Assembly (NCBI RefSeq): GCF_003696305.1
Contig: NZ_RFFK01000001.1
Coordinates: 840,180 to 904,179, forward strand
Source: Pseudomonas sp. AOB-7
GTDB lineage: Bacteria > Pseudomonadota > Gammaproteobacteria > Pseudomonadales > Pseudomonadaceae
DNA: 64,000 nucleotides
Direction: 5' to 3'
This document shows, in pieces, positions 43,409-50,973 of this stretch. Numbering within the stretch: the stretch's first letter is position 1; the number at the start of each line of letters is the position of its first letter. A model generated the notes under the pieces. It worked only from the letters and a program-made list of their open reading frames with translations. It made no database searches and was not told the DNA's origin. Made by a program: the position numbers and the translations under genes.

Positions 43409-43972
43409 ATGCCCAGCCCGCGCTTCTGTCCGCAATGCGGCGATCCCGGCCTCAGCCGCCGGCAGCCGCACGGGGATACCCACGAGCGGCTGGTGTGCGC
43501 GGCCTGCGGCTATATCCACTACGAGAATCCCAAGGTCATCGCCGGCTGTATCATCGAGCAGGACGGCAAGTACCTGCTGTGCCAGCGCGCCATCCCGCCG
43601 CGCCCGGGCACCTGGACGCTGCCGGCCGGCTTCATGGAGAACGGCGAGACCACCGAGCAGGCCGCCCTGCGCGAGGTCTGGGAGGAAAGCGGCATCCGCG
43701 CCGAGATCGTCTCGCCCTACTCCATCTTCAGCGTGCCGAAGATCAGCGAGGTGTACATCATCTTCCGCGCCATCGCCCTGGAGATCAGCGGCCAGCACGG
43801 CCCGGAAACCCTCGCCTACCGCTTCTTCGCCCCCGAGGAGATTCCCTGGGAAAGCATCTACTACCCGGCCATCCGGCAGATCCTCGAGCGCTATATCGAC
43901 GAGCGCCAGGCCGGCGTCTACGGCATCTACATGGGCAACGACGACAGCGGCAAGGTGCACTTTATCCGCTAA
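43409..43972 (+). CDS. NUDIX hydrolase with N-terminal zinc ribbon
   Basis: A 187-residue NUDIX protein. The Nudix box is visible from GFMENGETTEQAALREVWEESG to the REVWEESG end (residues about 70-92). A four-Cys zinc ribbon, CPQCG...CAACGY, occupies residues 8-35. The layout recalls ADP-ribose or NADH pyrophosphatases. It begins 4 bp after the regulator gene, so it is co-transcribed. Its role in the island is unclear; removal of damaged or excess flavin or nicotinamide dinucleotides is a guess. Confidence 0.85.
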   Translation: MPSPRFCPQCGDPGLSRRQPHGDTHERLVCAACGYIHYENPKVIAGCIIEQDGKYLLCQRAIPPRPGTWTLPAGFMENGETTEQAALREVWEESGIRAEIVSPYSIFSVPKISEVYIIFRAIALEISGQHGPETLAYRFFAPEEIPWESIYYPAIRQILERYIDERQAGVYGIYMGNDDSGKVHFIR

Positions 43973-44021
43973 GGCGCCTTCCTCGACGCCTGATCATAGG
44001 TGCGCACGGTGCACCTCAGGA

Positions 44022-44043
44022 GCCTGGATTGCATCCGGGCTAC
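44022..44043. repeat. REP-like palindromic repeat, copy 3
   Basis: GCCTGGATTGCATCCGGGCTAC, the same family as the copies at 8780 and 12542, here between the convergent NUDIX and DUF1330 genes. Confidence 0.7.
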
Positions 44044-44061
44044 GGCAAGGCCACGGCCGGC

Positions 44062-44349
44062 CTAGATTCCCTCGACTATGATTACTTCAGCCTGCGCGGC
44101 ACCGGCGCGCTGGGCACAGGCCGCCTGGTACTGCGCGGAACGGTAGCAGGCCAGCGCCTGTTCGTAGGACTCGAACTCGATCACCACGCTGCGCTGCGGC
44201 GTGGCCCTGCCCTCCAGCGCTTCGCTGCGGCCGCCGCGGGCCAGCAGCCGGCCGCCGTACTGGGCGAACACCGCCGGCGCGCGGCTGGTGTATTCGGCGT
44301 ATCGAGCGGGGTCGGTGACATCGACGTGAGCAATCCAGTAGGCCTTCAT
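44062..44349 (-). CDS. DUF1330 family protein
   Basis: A 95-residue dimeric alpha-beta-barrel-type protein (MKAYWIAHVDVTDPARYAEYTSRAPAVF...), with RSVVIEFESYEQALACYRS typical of DUF1330. The family is small and mostly uncharacterised. Its start faces operator 4 (44383-44394) divergently with the RibB-like gene, so it may share control. Function in the island unknown. Confidence 0.85.
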   Translation of the reverse strand: MKAYWIAHVDVTDPARYAEYTSRAPAVFAQYGGRLLARGGRSEALEGRATPQRSVVIEFESYEQALACYRSAQYQAACAQRAGAAQAEVIIVEGI

Positions 44350-44382
44350 GGCGGTCGTCCAGGCTTCGGTTAATACGGTATT

Positions 44383-44394
44383 ATGGTATACCAT
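44383..44394. promoter_or_regulatory. Palindromic operator 3 (RibB-like gene / DUF1330)
   Basis: ATGGTATACCAT, perfect palindrome, 5' flank GTATT. It lies 34 bp before the DUF1330 start and 35 bp before the RibB-like start. Confidence 0.8.
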
Positions 44395-44428
44395 TAAACC
44401 TCACCGACATCCACACCGGGACCCCGAC

Positions 44429-45538
44429 ATGCCATTCAACCCCATCGAAGAAATCATCGAAGACTTCCGCCAAGGCAAGATGGTGCTGCTGGTCGACGAC
44501 GAGGATCGCGAGAACGAGGGCGACCTGCTGCTGGCAGCCGAGAAATGCACGCCCGCGGCGATCAACTTCATGGCGCGCGAGGCGCGCGGCCTGATCTGCC
44601 TGACCCTGACCGACGAACATTGCCAGCGCCTGGGCTTGGAGCAGATGGTGCCGGCCAACGGCAGCGCCTTCGCCACCGCCTTCACCGTCTCCATCGAGGC
44701 GGCGCAGGGGGTGACCACCGGCATCTCCGCCGCCGACCGCTGCCTCACCGTGCTCACCGCGGTGGCGCCCGGTGCCTGCGCGGACGACCTGGTCCAGCCG
44801 GGCCATATCTTCCCCCTGCGCGCCCGCGAGGGCGGCGTGCTGACCCGCGCCGGCCACACCGAGGCCGGCTGCGACCTGGCGCGTCTGGCCGGGCTGAGCC
44901 CGGCGGCGGTGATAGTCGAAGTGATGAACGAAGACGGCAGCATGGCCCGCCGCCCCGACCTGGAAAAGTTCGCCGAGCAGCACGGCATCAAGATCGGTAC
45001 CATCGCCGATCTCATCCACTACCGCCTGAGCACCGAGCACACCGTCAGTCGCATCGGCGAGCGCGAGCTGCCCACGGTGCACGGCACCTTCCGCCTGGTG
45101 ACCTACGAGGATCGCATCGAGGGCGGCGTGCACATGGCCATGGTGATGGGCGAGATCCGCCGCGACGAGCCGACCCTGGTGCGCGTGCACGTGATCGACC
45201 CGCTGCGCGACCTGGTCGGCGCCGAGTACACCGGCCCGCAGAACTGGACGCTGTGGGCGGCCCTGCAGAAAGTGGCGGAGGCCGGCCACGGGGTGGTGGT
45301 GGTGCTGGCCAATAACGAGTCGTCGCAGGCGCTGCTTGAGCGCGTGCCGCAACTGACCCAGCCGCGCCGACAGTTCAGCCGCTCGCAATCGCGCATCTAC
45401 TCCGAGGTGGGCACCGGCGCGCAGATCCTCCAGGATCTGGGCGTGGGCAAGCTGCGCCACCTCGGCCCGCCGCTCAAGTACGCCGGTCTGACGGGCTATG
45501 ACCTGGAAGTGGTGGAAAGCATCCCGTTCCAGGGATGA
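44429..45538 (+). CDS. ribB: RibB-type 3,4-dihydroxy-2-butanone-4-phosphate synthase with degenerate RibA part
   Basis: A 369-residue riboflavin-pathway enzyme. Residues 1-200 are DHBP synthase with the Mg/catalytic motifs [16 protein letters not shown] and [12 protein letters not shown]. The C-terminal 165 residues match the GTP cyclohydrolase II fold but lack the C-x2-GD-x-C-x-C zinc site, so only RibB activity is expected, as for pseudomonad RibB in general. It follows operator 3 directly and is distant from other rib genes, so it is probably an extra, inducible copy raising FMN supply for the flavin-dependent oxygenase. Confidence 0.87.
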   Translation: MPFNPIEEIIEDFRQGKMVLLVDDEDRENEGDLLLAAEKCTPAAINFMAREARGLICLTLTDEHCQRLGLEQMVPANGSAFATAFTVSIEAAQGVTTGISAADRCLTVLTAVAPGACADDLVQPGHIFPLRAREGGVLTRAGHTEAGCDLARLAGLSPAAVIVEVMNEDGSMARRPDLEKFAEQHGIKIGTIADLIHYRLSTEHTVSRIGERELPTVHGTFRLVTYEDRIEGGVHMAMVMGEIRRDEPTLVRVHVIDPLRDLVGAEYTGPQNWTLWAALQKVAEAGHGVVVVLANNESSQALLERVPQLTQPRRQFSRSQSRIYSEVGTGAQILQDLGVGKLRHLGPPLKYAGLTGYDLEVVESIPFQG

Positions 45539-45891
45539 CCACGAGCTGACGGATGGCGCCGCCCCGGCGCCGTCCTCCGACCCGCCCCGGGCCGCCCGTG
45601 CCCCGCGCTCTTGTTTTTCTATTTCAAGCACTTACCCGTTCAGCCTGGCGCCGCCCCTGCAGGCCGCCGGCGATGCGGCCGCGCGCGCCGCGAAAATCGC
45701 CGCGATTGGGCCTTGCACAAAGCTTGGAATACCATAATATGACATCCCGTAGGCCGAGATATTTTGCCGACGCTGCCCGCCCCGGGAAACCGCCCTAAGC
45801 AGCCTCGGCCAGGCCAGTCACAACTGCTCCCTGAAAGGCGGGCACCGCCAAAGCCCGCTTGCGTACAAACACAACAACGAGGGCAAGCAAG
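45539..45891. other. Intergenic region before the ABC transporter operon
   Basis: A 353-bp gap. The first half is GC-rich and may end the ribB transcript near TTGTTTTTC (45613). Operator 4 is at 45724-45735. No gene seen. Confidence 0.5.
45724..45735 (-). promoter_or_regulatory. Palindromic operator 4 (ABC transporter operon)
   Basis: TTGGAATACCAT, two mismatches from the palindrome. On the minus strand it reads ATGGTATTCCAA with the conserved ATATT flank, so it is the one copy in reverse orientation relative to its gene. 157 bp before the binding-protein start. Confidence 0.6.
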
Positions 45892-46917
45892 ATGGTGTTC
45901 AAGAAAACTGCTACCGCGGTGTTCGCCACCGCACTCATGGTCGCCGGCGCAGGCGCGGCCAGCGCCGCCGACAACCTCAGCTTCGTCAGCTGGGGCGGCA
46001 CCACCCAGGAAGCGCAGACGACGGCCTGGGCCACCCCCTTCAGCGAGAAGACCGGCATCAAGGTGCTGCAGGACGGGCCGACCGACTACGGCAAGCTCAA
46101 GGCCATGGTCGAGAGCGGCAACGTGCAGTGGGACGTGGTCGACGTGGAAGCCGACTTCGCCCTGCGCGCCGCCCGCGAAGGCCTGCTCGAACCGCTCGAC
46201 TTCAGCGTGATCGACCGCACGCAGCTCGACCCGCGTTTCGTCTCCGACCACGGCGTCGGCTCCTTCTACTTCTCCTTCGTGCTCGGCTACAACCAGGGCC
46301 GCCTCGGCGGCAAGGCGCCGCAGGACTGGAGCGCGCTGTTCGATACCGCCGCCTACCCGGGCAAGCGCGCCCTGTACAAATGGCCCAGCCCCGGCGTGCT
46401 GGAACTGGCGCTGCTGGCCGACGGCGTGGCCATCGAGCAGCTTTACCCGCTGGATCTGGATCGCGCATTCAAGAAGCTCGACAGCATCAAGAAGGACATC
46501 GTCTGGTGGGGCGGCGGCGCCCAGTCGCAGCAGCTGCTGGCCTCTGGCGAGGCGAGCCTCGGCCAGTTCTGGAACGGCCGCATCTACGCCCTGCAGCAGG
46601 ACGGCGCGCCGGTCGGGGTGAGCTGGAAGCAGAACCTGGTGATGGCCGATTTCCTGGTCATCCCCAAGGGCTCGAAGAACAAGGAGGCGGCCATGCAGTT
46701 CCTGGCCAACGCGGCCAGCGCCAAGGGCCAGGCCGATTTCGCCAACCTCACCGCCTATGCCCCGGTCAACACCGGCAGCGTCGCCCAGCTCAAGGCCGAC
46801 CTGGCTCCCAACCTGCCGACCGCCTACGCTGAAGATCAGATCACCCTCGACTTCGCCTACTGGGCCGAGCATGGCCCGGCCATCGCCGCACGGTGGAACG
46901 AATGGCTGGTCAAGTGA
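45892..46917 (+). CDS. ABC transporter periplasmic binding protein (PotD/PotF type)
   Basis: A 341-residue solute-binding protein with a signal peptide (MVFKKTATAVFATALMVAGAGAASA) and the polyamine-type fold (LSFVSWGGTTQEAQ, DVVDVEADFALRAAREGLLEPLDFS). It is first in a four-gene ABC operon after operator 4. The PotFGHI type usually takes polyamines, opines or other cationic nitrogen compounds. Here the shared operator points to a substrate or product of the tgn-like pathway, or a related betaine. ATG 45892 starts the signal peptide. Confidence 0.9.
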   Translation: MVFKKTATAVFATALMVAGAGAASAADNLSFVSWGGTTQEAQTTAWATPFSEKTGIKVLQDGPTDYGKLKAMVESGNVQWDVVDVEADFALRAAREGLLEPLDFSVIDRTQLDPRFVSDHGVGSFYFSFVLGYNQGRLGGKAPQDWSALFDTAAYPGKRALYKWPSPGVLELALLADGVAIEQLYPLDLDRAFKKLDSIKKDIVWWGGGAQSQQLLASGEASLGQFWNGRIYALQQDGAPVGVSWKQNLVMADFLVIPKGSKNKEAAMQFLANAASAKGQADFANLTAYAPVNTGSVAQLKADLAPNLPTAYAEDQITLDFAYWAEHGPAIAARWNEWLVK

Positions 46918-47843
46918 AGCCCCTGGCCGTCCCTTCGGCCCAGGCAGGCGCCGGCGCATCCAGCGCCGGCGGCCTCGCCGCCAACCGAGCCGCCGTCATG
47001 AATCGCAGCCCTTCGCGCTGGCGCGGAGCCGCCAAGCTGATCCCCGCCCTGCTGTTTCTCGGCCTGTTCTTCCTCGCCCCGCTGATCGGCTTGCTGCTGC
47101 GCGGCGTGCTGGAACCGGAACCGGGGCTGGGCAACTACGAGCAGCTGTTCGCCAACTCGGCCTATGCTCGCGTACTGTTCAATACCTTCGCCGTCGCCGG
47201 CCTGGTCACCCTGATCAGCCTGCTGCTGGGTTTCCCGCTGGCCTGGGCGATCACCCTGACGCCGCGCGGCTGGGGCCGCTGGCTGCTGAGCATCGTGCTG
47301 CTGTCGATGTGGACCAGCCTGCTGGCGCGCACCTACTCCTGGCTGGTGCTGCTGCAGGCCTCCGGGGTGCTCAACAAGGCGCTGATGGCCCTGGGCCTGA
47401 TCGATCAGCCGCTGGAGCTGGTGCACAACCTGACCGGGGTGGTGATCGGCATGAGCTACATCATGATCCCCTTCATCGTGCTGCCGCTGCAGGCGACCAT
47501 GAGCGCCATCGACCCCATGGTGCTGCAGGCCGGCTCGATCTGCGGCGCCAGCCCCTGGCGCAACTTCTTCCGGGTGTTCCTGCCGCTGTGCCGGCCGGGG
47601 CTGTTCTCCGGCGGCCTGATGGTGTTCGTCATGTCGCTCGGTTATTACGTCACCCCGGCCCTGCTCGGTGGCGCACAGAACATGATGCTGCCGGAGTTCA
47701 TCGTCCAGCAGGTGCAGTCCTTCCTCAACTGGGGCCTGGCCAGCGCCGCCGCCGCGCTGCTGATCGCCATCACCCTGCTGCTGTTCTACGCCTATCTGAA
47801 GCTGCAACCGGAATCGCCGGTGGCTTCCAGTACCGCGAGGTAA
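46902..47843 (+). CDS. ABC transporter permease (PotB/PotH type)
   Basis: A permease of about 313 residues with six TM segments and the EAA loop (CGASPWRNFFRVFLPLCRPG near residue 220). The N-terminal 30 residues are Ala/Gly-rich. Start choice is uncertain: ATG 46902 overlaps the binding-protein gene by 16 bp, GTG 46914 gives a GTGA overlap, and ATG 46998 would trim the leader. It pairs with the next permease. Confidence 0.87.
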   Translation: MAGQVKPLAVPSAQAGAGASSAGGLAANRAAVMNRSPSRWRGAAKLIPALLFLGLFFLAPLIGLLLRGVLEPEPGLGNYEQLFANSAYARVLFNTFAVAGLVTLISLLLGFPLAWAITLTPRGWGRWLLSIVLLSMWTSLLARTYSWLVLLQASGVLNKALMALGLIDQPLELVHNLTGVVIGMSYIMIPFIVLPLQATMSAIDPMVLQAGSICGASPWRNFFRVFLPLCRPGLFSGGLMVFVMSLGYYVTPALLGGAQNMMLPEFIVQQVQSFLNWGLASAAAALLIAITLLLFYAYLKLQPESPVASSTAR

Positions 47844-47846
47844 GCC

Positions 47847-48656
47847 ATGCTGCTGTCGCCCAACGCCATGGGGCCGCGCCTGCGCGCCGGCCTCTACCTC
47901 GTCACCGGGGCCATCGCGGCCTTCCTGCTGCTGCCGATCCTGTTCATCGTGCTGCTGTCGTTCGGCTCATCGCAGTGGCTGGTGTTCCCGCCGCCGGGCT
48001 GGACGCTGAAATGGTACGAGCAGTTCTTCTCCAACGCGCAGTGGATGGAGTCGGCCTACACCAGCTTCAAGGTCGCCCTGCTGACCACCGCCTGCGCCGT
48101 GGCCCTGGGCCTGCCCAGCGCCTTCGCCCTGGTGCGCGGCAAGTTCCCCGGCCGCGAGCTGCTCTACGCGCTGTTCACCCTGCCGATGATAGTGCCGCTG
48201 GTGATCATCGCCGTGGCCATCTATGCCCTGTTCCTCAAGCTGGGCTACACCGGCACGCTGTTCGCCTTCGTGGTCAGCCACGTGATAGTGGCGCTGCCCT
48301 TCACCATCATCTCGATCATCAATTCGCTGAAACTGTTCGACCAGTCGATCGAGGACGCCGCGGTGATCTGCGGCGCCTCGCGCCTGCAGGCAGTGCTCAA
48401 GGTGACCTTCCCGGCCATCCGTCCCGGCCTGGTGGCCGGCGCGCTATTCGCCTTCCTGGTGTCCTGGGACGAGGTGGTGCTGAGCGTGATGATGGCCAGC
48501 CCGAGCCTGCAGACCCTGCCGGTGAAGATGTGGACCACCCTGCGCCAGGACCTGACACCGGTGATCGCGGTGGCCTCGACCCTGCTGATCGGCCTGTCGC
48601 TGCTGATCATGCTGATCGCCGCCGCCCTGCGTCGACGCAACGAACCCCGCGCCTGA
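47847..48656 (+). CDS. ABC transporter permease (PotC/PotI type)
   Basis: A 269-residue second permease with six TM segments and an EAA loop (ICGASRLQAVLKVTFPAIRPG near residue 175). It starts 3 bp after the first permease stop, with GAGG upstream, and ends 17 bp before the ATPase gene, so translation is coupled along the operon. Confidence 0.92.
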   Translation: MLLSPNAMGPRLRAGLYLVTGAIAAFLLLPILFIVLLSFGSSQWLVFPPPGWTLKWYEQFFSNAQWMESAYTSFKVALLTTACAVALGLPSAFALVRGKFPGRELLYALFTLPMIVPLVIIAVAIYALFLKLGYTGTLFAFVVSHVIVALPFTIISIINSLKLFDQSIEDAAVICGASRLQAVLKVTFPAIRPGLVAGALFAFLVSWDEVVLSVMMASPSLQTLPVKMWTTLRQDLTPVIAVASTLLIGLSLLIMLIAAALRRRNEPRA

Positions 48657-48673
48657 TTCATGAGGAAAAGCCA

Positions 48674-49822
48674 ATGAGTGCCGTGATCCAAGACAACCAG
48701 AGCCAGGCGCCCCTGGTCAGCCTGCGCAACCTGAACAAGCACTATGGCGACTTCGTCGCCGTGGACAACATCAGCCTGGATATCCAGGAGGGCGAGTTCC
48801 TCACCTTCCTCGGCTCCAGCGGCTCGGGCAAGAGCACCACCCTGTCGATGCTGGCCGGCTTCGAGACGCCCAGCAGCGGGGAAATCCTGGTCGCCGGCAA
48901 ATCCCTGGTCAACGTGCCGCCGCACAAGCGCGACATCGGCATGGTGTTCCAGCGCTACTCGCTGTTCCCGCACCTGAACGTGCGCGACAACATCGGCTTC
49001 CCCCTGGAGATTCGCAAGCAGGCACGCGGCGAACGCGAGCGCCAGGTCGAGGCCATGCTCAAGCTGGTGCAACTGGAACAGTTCGCCCACCGTCGCCCGG
49101 CGCAGCTCTCCGGCGGCCAGCAGCAGCGTGTGGCGATCGCCCGCGCGCTGGTCTACGAGCCGCGCATCCTGCTGATGGACGAGCCGCTCGGCGCCCTCGA
49201 CAAGAAGCTGCGCGAGGACCTGCAGGACGAACTGCGCCACCTGCACCGGCGCCTGGGCATCACCATCGTCTACGTGACCCACGACCAGGAAGAAGCCATG
49301 CGCCTGTCGCAACGCATCGCCATCTTCAGCCACGGCAAGATCGTCGGCCTGGGCAGCGGCTACGAGCTGTACCAGAACCCGCCGAATGCCTTCGTCGCCT
49401 CCTTCCTCGGCAACTCCAACTTCCTCAAGATCAAGGCCCAGGGCCATGCGGCGGCCAGCTTCGAGGGCCAGTCCCTGGCCGTTCGCCCCACCGTGGGCAT
49501 CACCGAGGGCCAGGAACTGCTGCTGATGGTGCGCCCGGAGAAAGCCCAGGTGCTGACCCCGCAGCAGGCCGGGAGCATGCCGCGGCCGGCCGGCTGGAAC
49601 GAGATCCAGGCGCGGGTCGCGGAAACCGTGTTCCTCGGCGAAAGCCTGACCTGCAGCGTGACCACCCCCGGCGGCACCCAGCTGACCCTGAAGGAGCTGT
49701 CCGGCAGCACCCCGCCCCTGCAAACCGGCGCCCCGGTTCTGGTGCGCTGGGCCGCGGCCGATGCCTGCGTCTACAGCCAGTGGCAGGAGAGCGACCTGAG
49801 CAAGGCCGCCGGCGCGCACTGA
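48674..49822 (+). CDS. ABC transporter ATP-binding protein (PotA/PotG type)
   Basis: A 382-residue ATPase: Walker A GSSGSGKST, Q-loop, signature LSGGQQQR, Walker B ILLMDEPLGALD and switch His (VTHDQEEA), then a TOBE_2 domain from about residue 280 typical of polyamine-type importers. It completes the binding protein-permease-permease-ATPase operon and is followed by a strong terminator. Confidence 0.93.
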   Translation: MSAVIQDNQSQAPLVSLRNLNKHYGDFVAVDNISLDIQEGEFLTFLGSSGSGKSTTLSMLAGFETPSSGEILVAGKSLVNVPPHKRDIGMVFQRYSLFPHLNVRDNIGFPLEIRKQARGERERQVEAMLKLVQLEQFAHRRPAQLSGGQQQRVAIARALVYEPRILLMDEPLGALDKKLREDLQDELRHLHRRLGITIVYVTHDQEEAMRLSQRIAIFSHGKIVGLGSGYELYQNPPNAFVASFLGNSNFLKIKAQGHAAASFEGQSLAVRPTVGITEGQELLLMVRPEKAQVLTPQQAGSMPRPAGWNEIQARVAETVFLGESLTCSVTTPGGTQLTLKELSGSTPPLQTGAPVLVRWAAADACVYSQWQESDLSKAAGAH

Positions 49823-49838
49823 AGCAAACTCCCCCTCG

Positions 49839-49870
49839 CCCCCGCCCTGCTGCGCAGGGCGGGGGTTTTC
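49839..49870 (+). terminator. Terminator of the ABC operon
   Basis: Perfect 11-bp stem CCCCCGCCCTG (49839-49849) with CAGGGCGGGGG (49855-49865), followed by TTTTC. Confidence 0.88.
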
Positions 49871-50047
49871 TTTGCCTGTCGCCGTCGAATACGAGCGTAG
49901 GGTGCGCCGAGAGCACCAGCTGCTCGCCCCTTCGCGGGGTGCGCGCAACCCCGGCGGCCCCGCATCACCCCACGAGGCCAGGCCGCCAGACGCCGTGCAT
50001 CGGGCGAGCTGCGAGCACTCGCAAATAGCGCTTGCACGAACAATATT

Positions 50048-50059
50048 ATGGTATACCAT
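50048..50059 (+). promoter_or_regulatory. Palindromic operator 5 (second flavin reductase)
   Basis: ATGGTATACCAT, perfect palindrome, 5' flank ATATT; 52 bp before the flavin reductase start. Confidence 0.8.
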
Positions 50060-50111
50060 CAGACACGAAAGCGCTGCTGGTCGCAGCCGATACGTCACGC
50101 AGGTACTCGAA

Positions 50112-50597
50112 ATGATCGATGCACATACCTACAAACTCGTCATGGGCTCCTTTCCCTCTGGCGTCACCGTGATCACCACGCTGGACGACGATGGCCAGAT
50201 CGTCGGCTTGACGGCCAGCGCCTTCAGCTCCCTGTCCATCGACCCGGCCCTGGTGCTGTTCTGCCCGAACTACAGCTCCGATTCCTACCCGCTGCTGATC
50301 AAGAACAAGCGCTTCGCCATCCACCTGCTGTCGGCCGAGCAGCAAAGCGAGGCCTATGCCTTCGCCAAGAAGGGTAAGGACAAGGCTCGCGGCATCGAAT
50401 GGACGCTGAGCGAGCTGGGCAACCCGCTGCTGGGCAACGCCACCGCCATCATCGAGTGCGAGCTGTGGCGCGAATACGAAGGTGGCGATCACGCCATCCT
50501 GGTGGGTGCGGTGCAGAACCTGATCGTGCCGCAGCAGCGCGTCGAACCGATGATCTACTGCCGCGGCAAGATGGGCGCCCTGCCCGCCTTCGCCTGA
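50112..50597 (+). CDS. Flavin reductase, TgnB-like (copy 2)
   Basis: A 161-residue flavin reductase closely related to the one at 40122 (MGSFPSGVTVITT, TASAFSSLSIDPALVLFCP). It has its own operator and a terminator after it, and precedes the oxygenase gene by 376 bp. As the nearer neighbour it may be the reductase component of the oxygenase, with copy 1 a duplicate or serving another oxygenase. Confidence 0.87.
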   Translation: MIDAHTYKLVMGSFPSGVTVITTLDDDGQIVGLTASAFSSLSIDPALVLFCPNYSSDSYPLLIKNKRFAIHLLSAEQQSEAYAFAKKGKDKARGIEWTLSELGNPLLGNATAIIECELWREYEGGDHAILVGAVQNLIVPQQRVEPMIYCRGKMGALPAFA

Positions 50598-50622
50598 TCC
50601 CGATCTGTTGTGTGCTTGTCTT

Positions 50623-50648
50623 GCCCCCCTTGGTTGGGGGCTTTTTTA
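50623..50648 (+). terminator. Terminator of the second flavin reductase gene
   Basis: GCCCCC (50623-50628) pairs with GGGGGC (50636-50641), then TTTTTT. Confidence 0.82.
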
Positions 50649-50827
50649 TGCGTTCGCCGGCCGACGCCGGATGCCCGAGCGCGCTGTTGGCGCGGCTCAC
50701 GAGGCGCCGGCGAGTGAATCGAGCACCCGCCGTTTGGCTGCCCGGCGGCGCACATGCCGGGCTCGACCTAGGGTTAATTCAAGGGCGGATGGCTTAGGGT
50801 AAAAAGACCTTGCAGATATACAGTATT

Positions 50828-50839
50828 ATGGTATACCAA
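50828..50839 (+). promoter_or_regulatory. Palindromic operator 6 (oxygenase gene)
   Basis: ATGGTATACCAA, one mismatch, 5' flank GTATT. A -35-like TTGCAG lies 16 bp before its TATACC, so the site would cover the -10. Confidence 0.75.
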
Positions 50840-50973
50840 TACGCAGCGACCAATTTTGCCTTGTTGCCGCGCCGCTTCGGCGCCAGTGGATCCATAACAA
50901 CCCGAGCGCGATACGAGCGCCACCACAGCCGGCCAGGCCATGGCCGACCAGACACAGGTTCGAGGAACGCATC

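Larger units (their letters stand above)
50598..50973. other. Intergenic region before the oxygenase gene
   Basis: A 376-bp gap holding a terminator (50623-50648), operator 6 (50828-50839), a TTGCAG at 50810-50815 placed 16 bp before TATACC, and a leader of about 130 nt before the oxygenase ATG. No gene seen. Confidence 0.6.
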
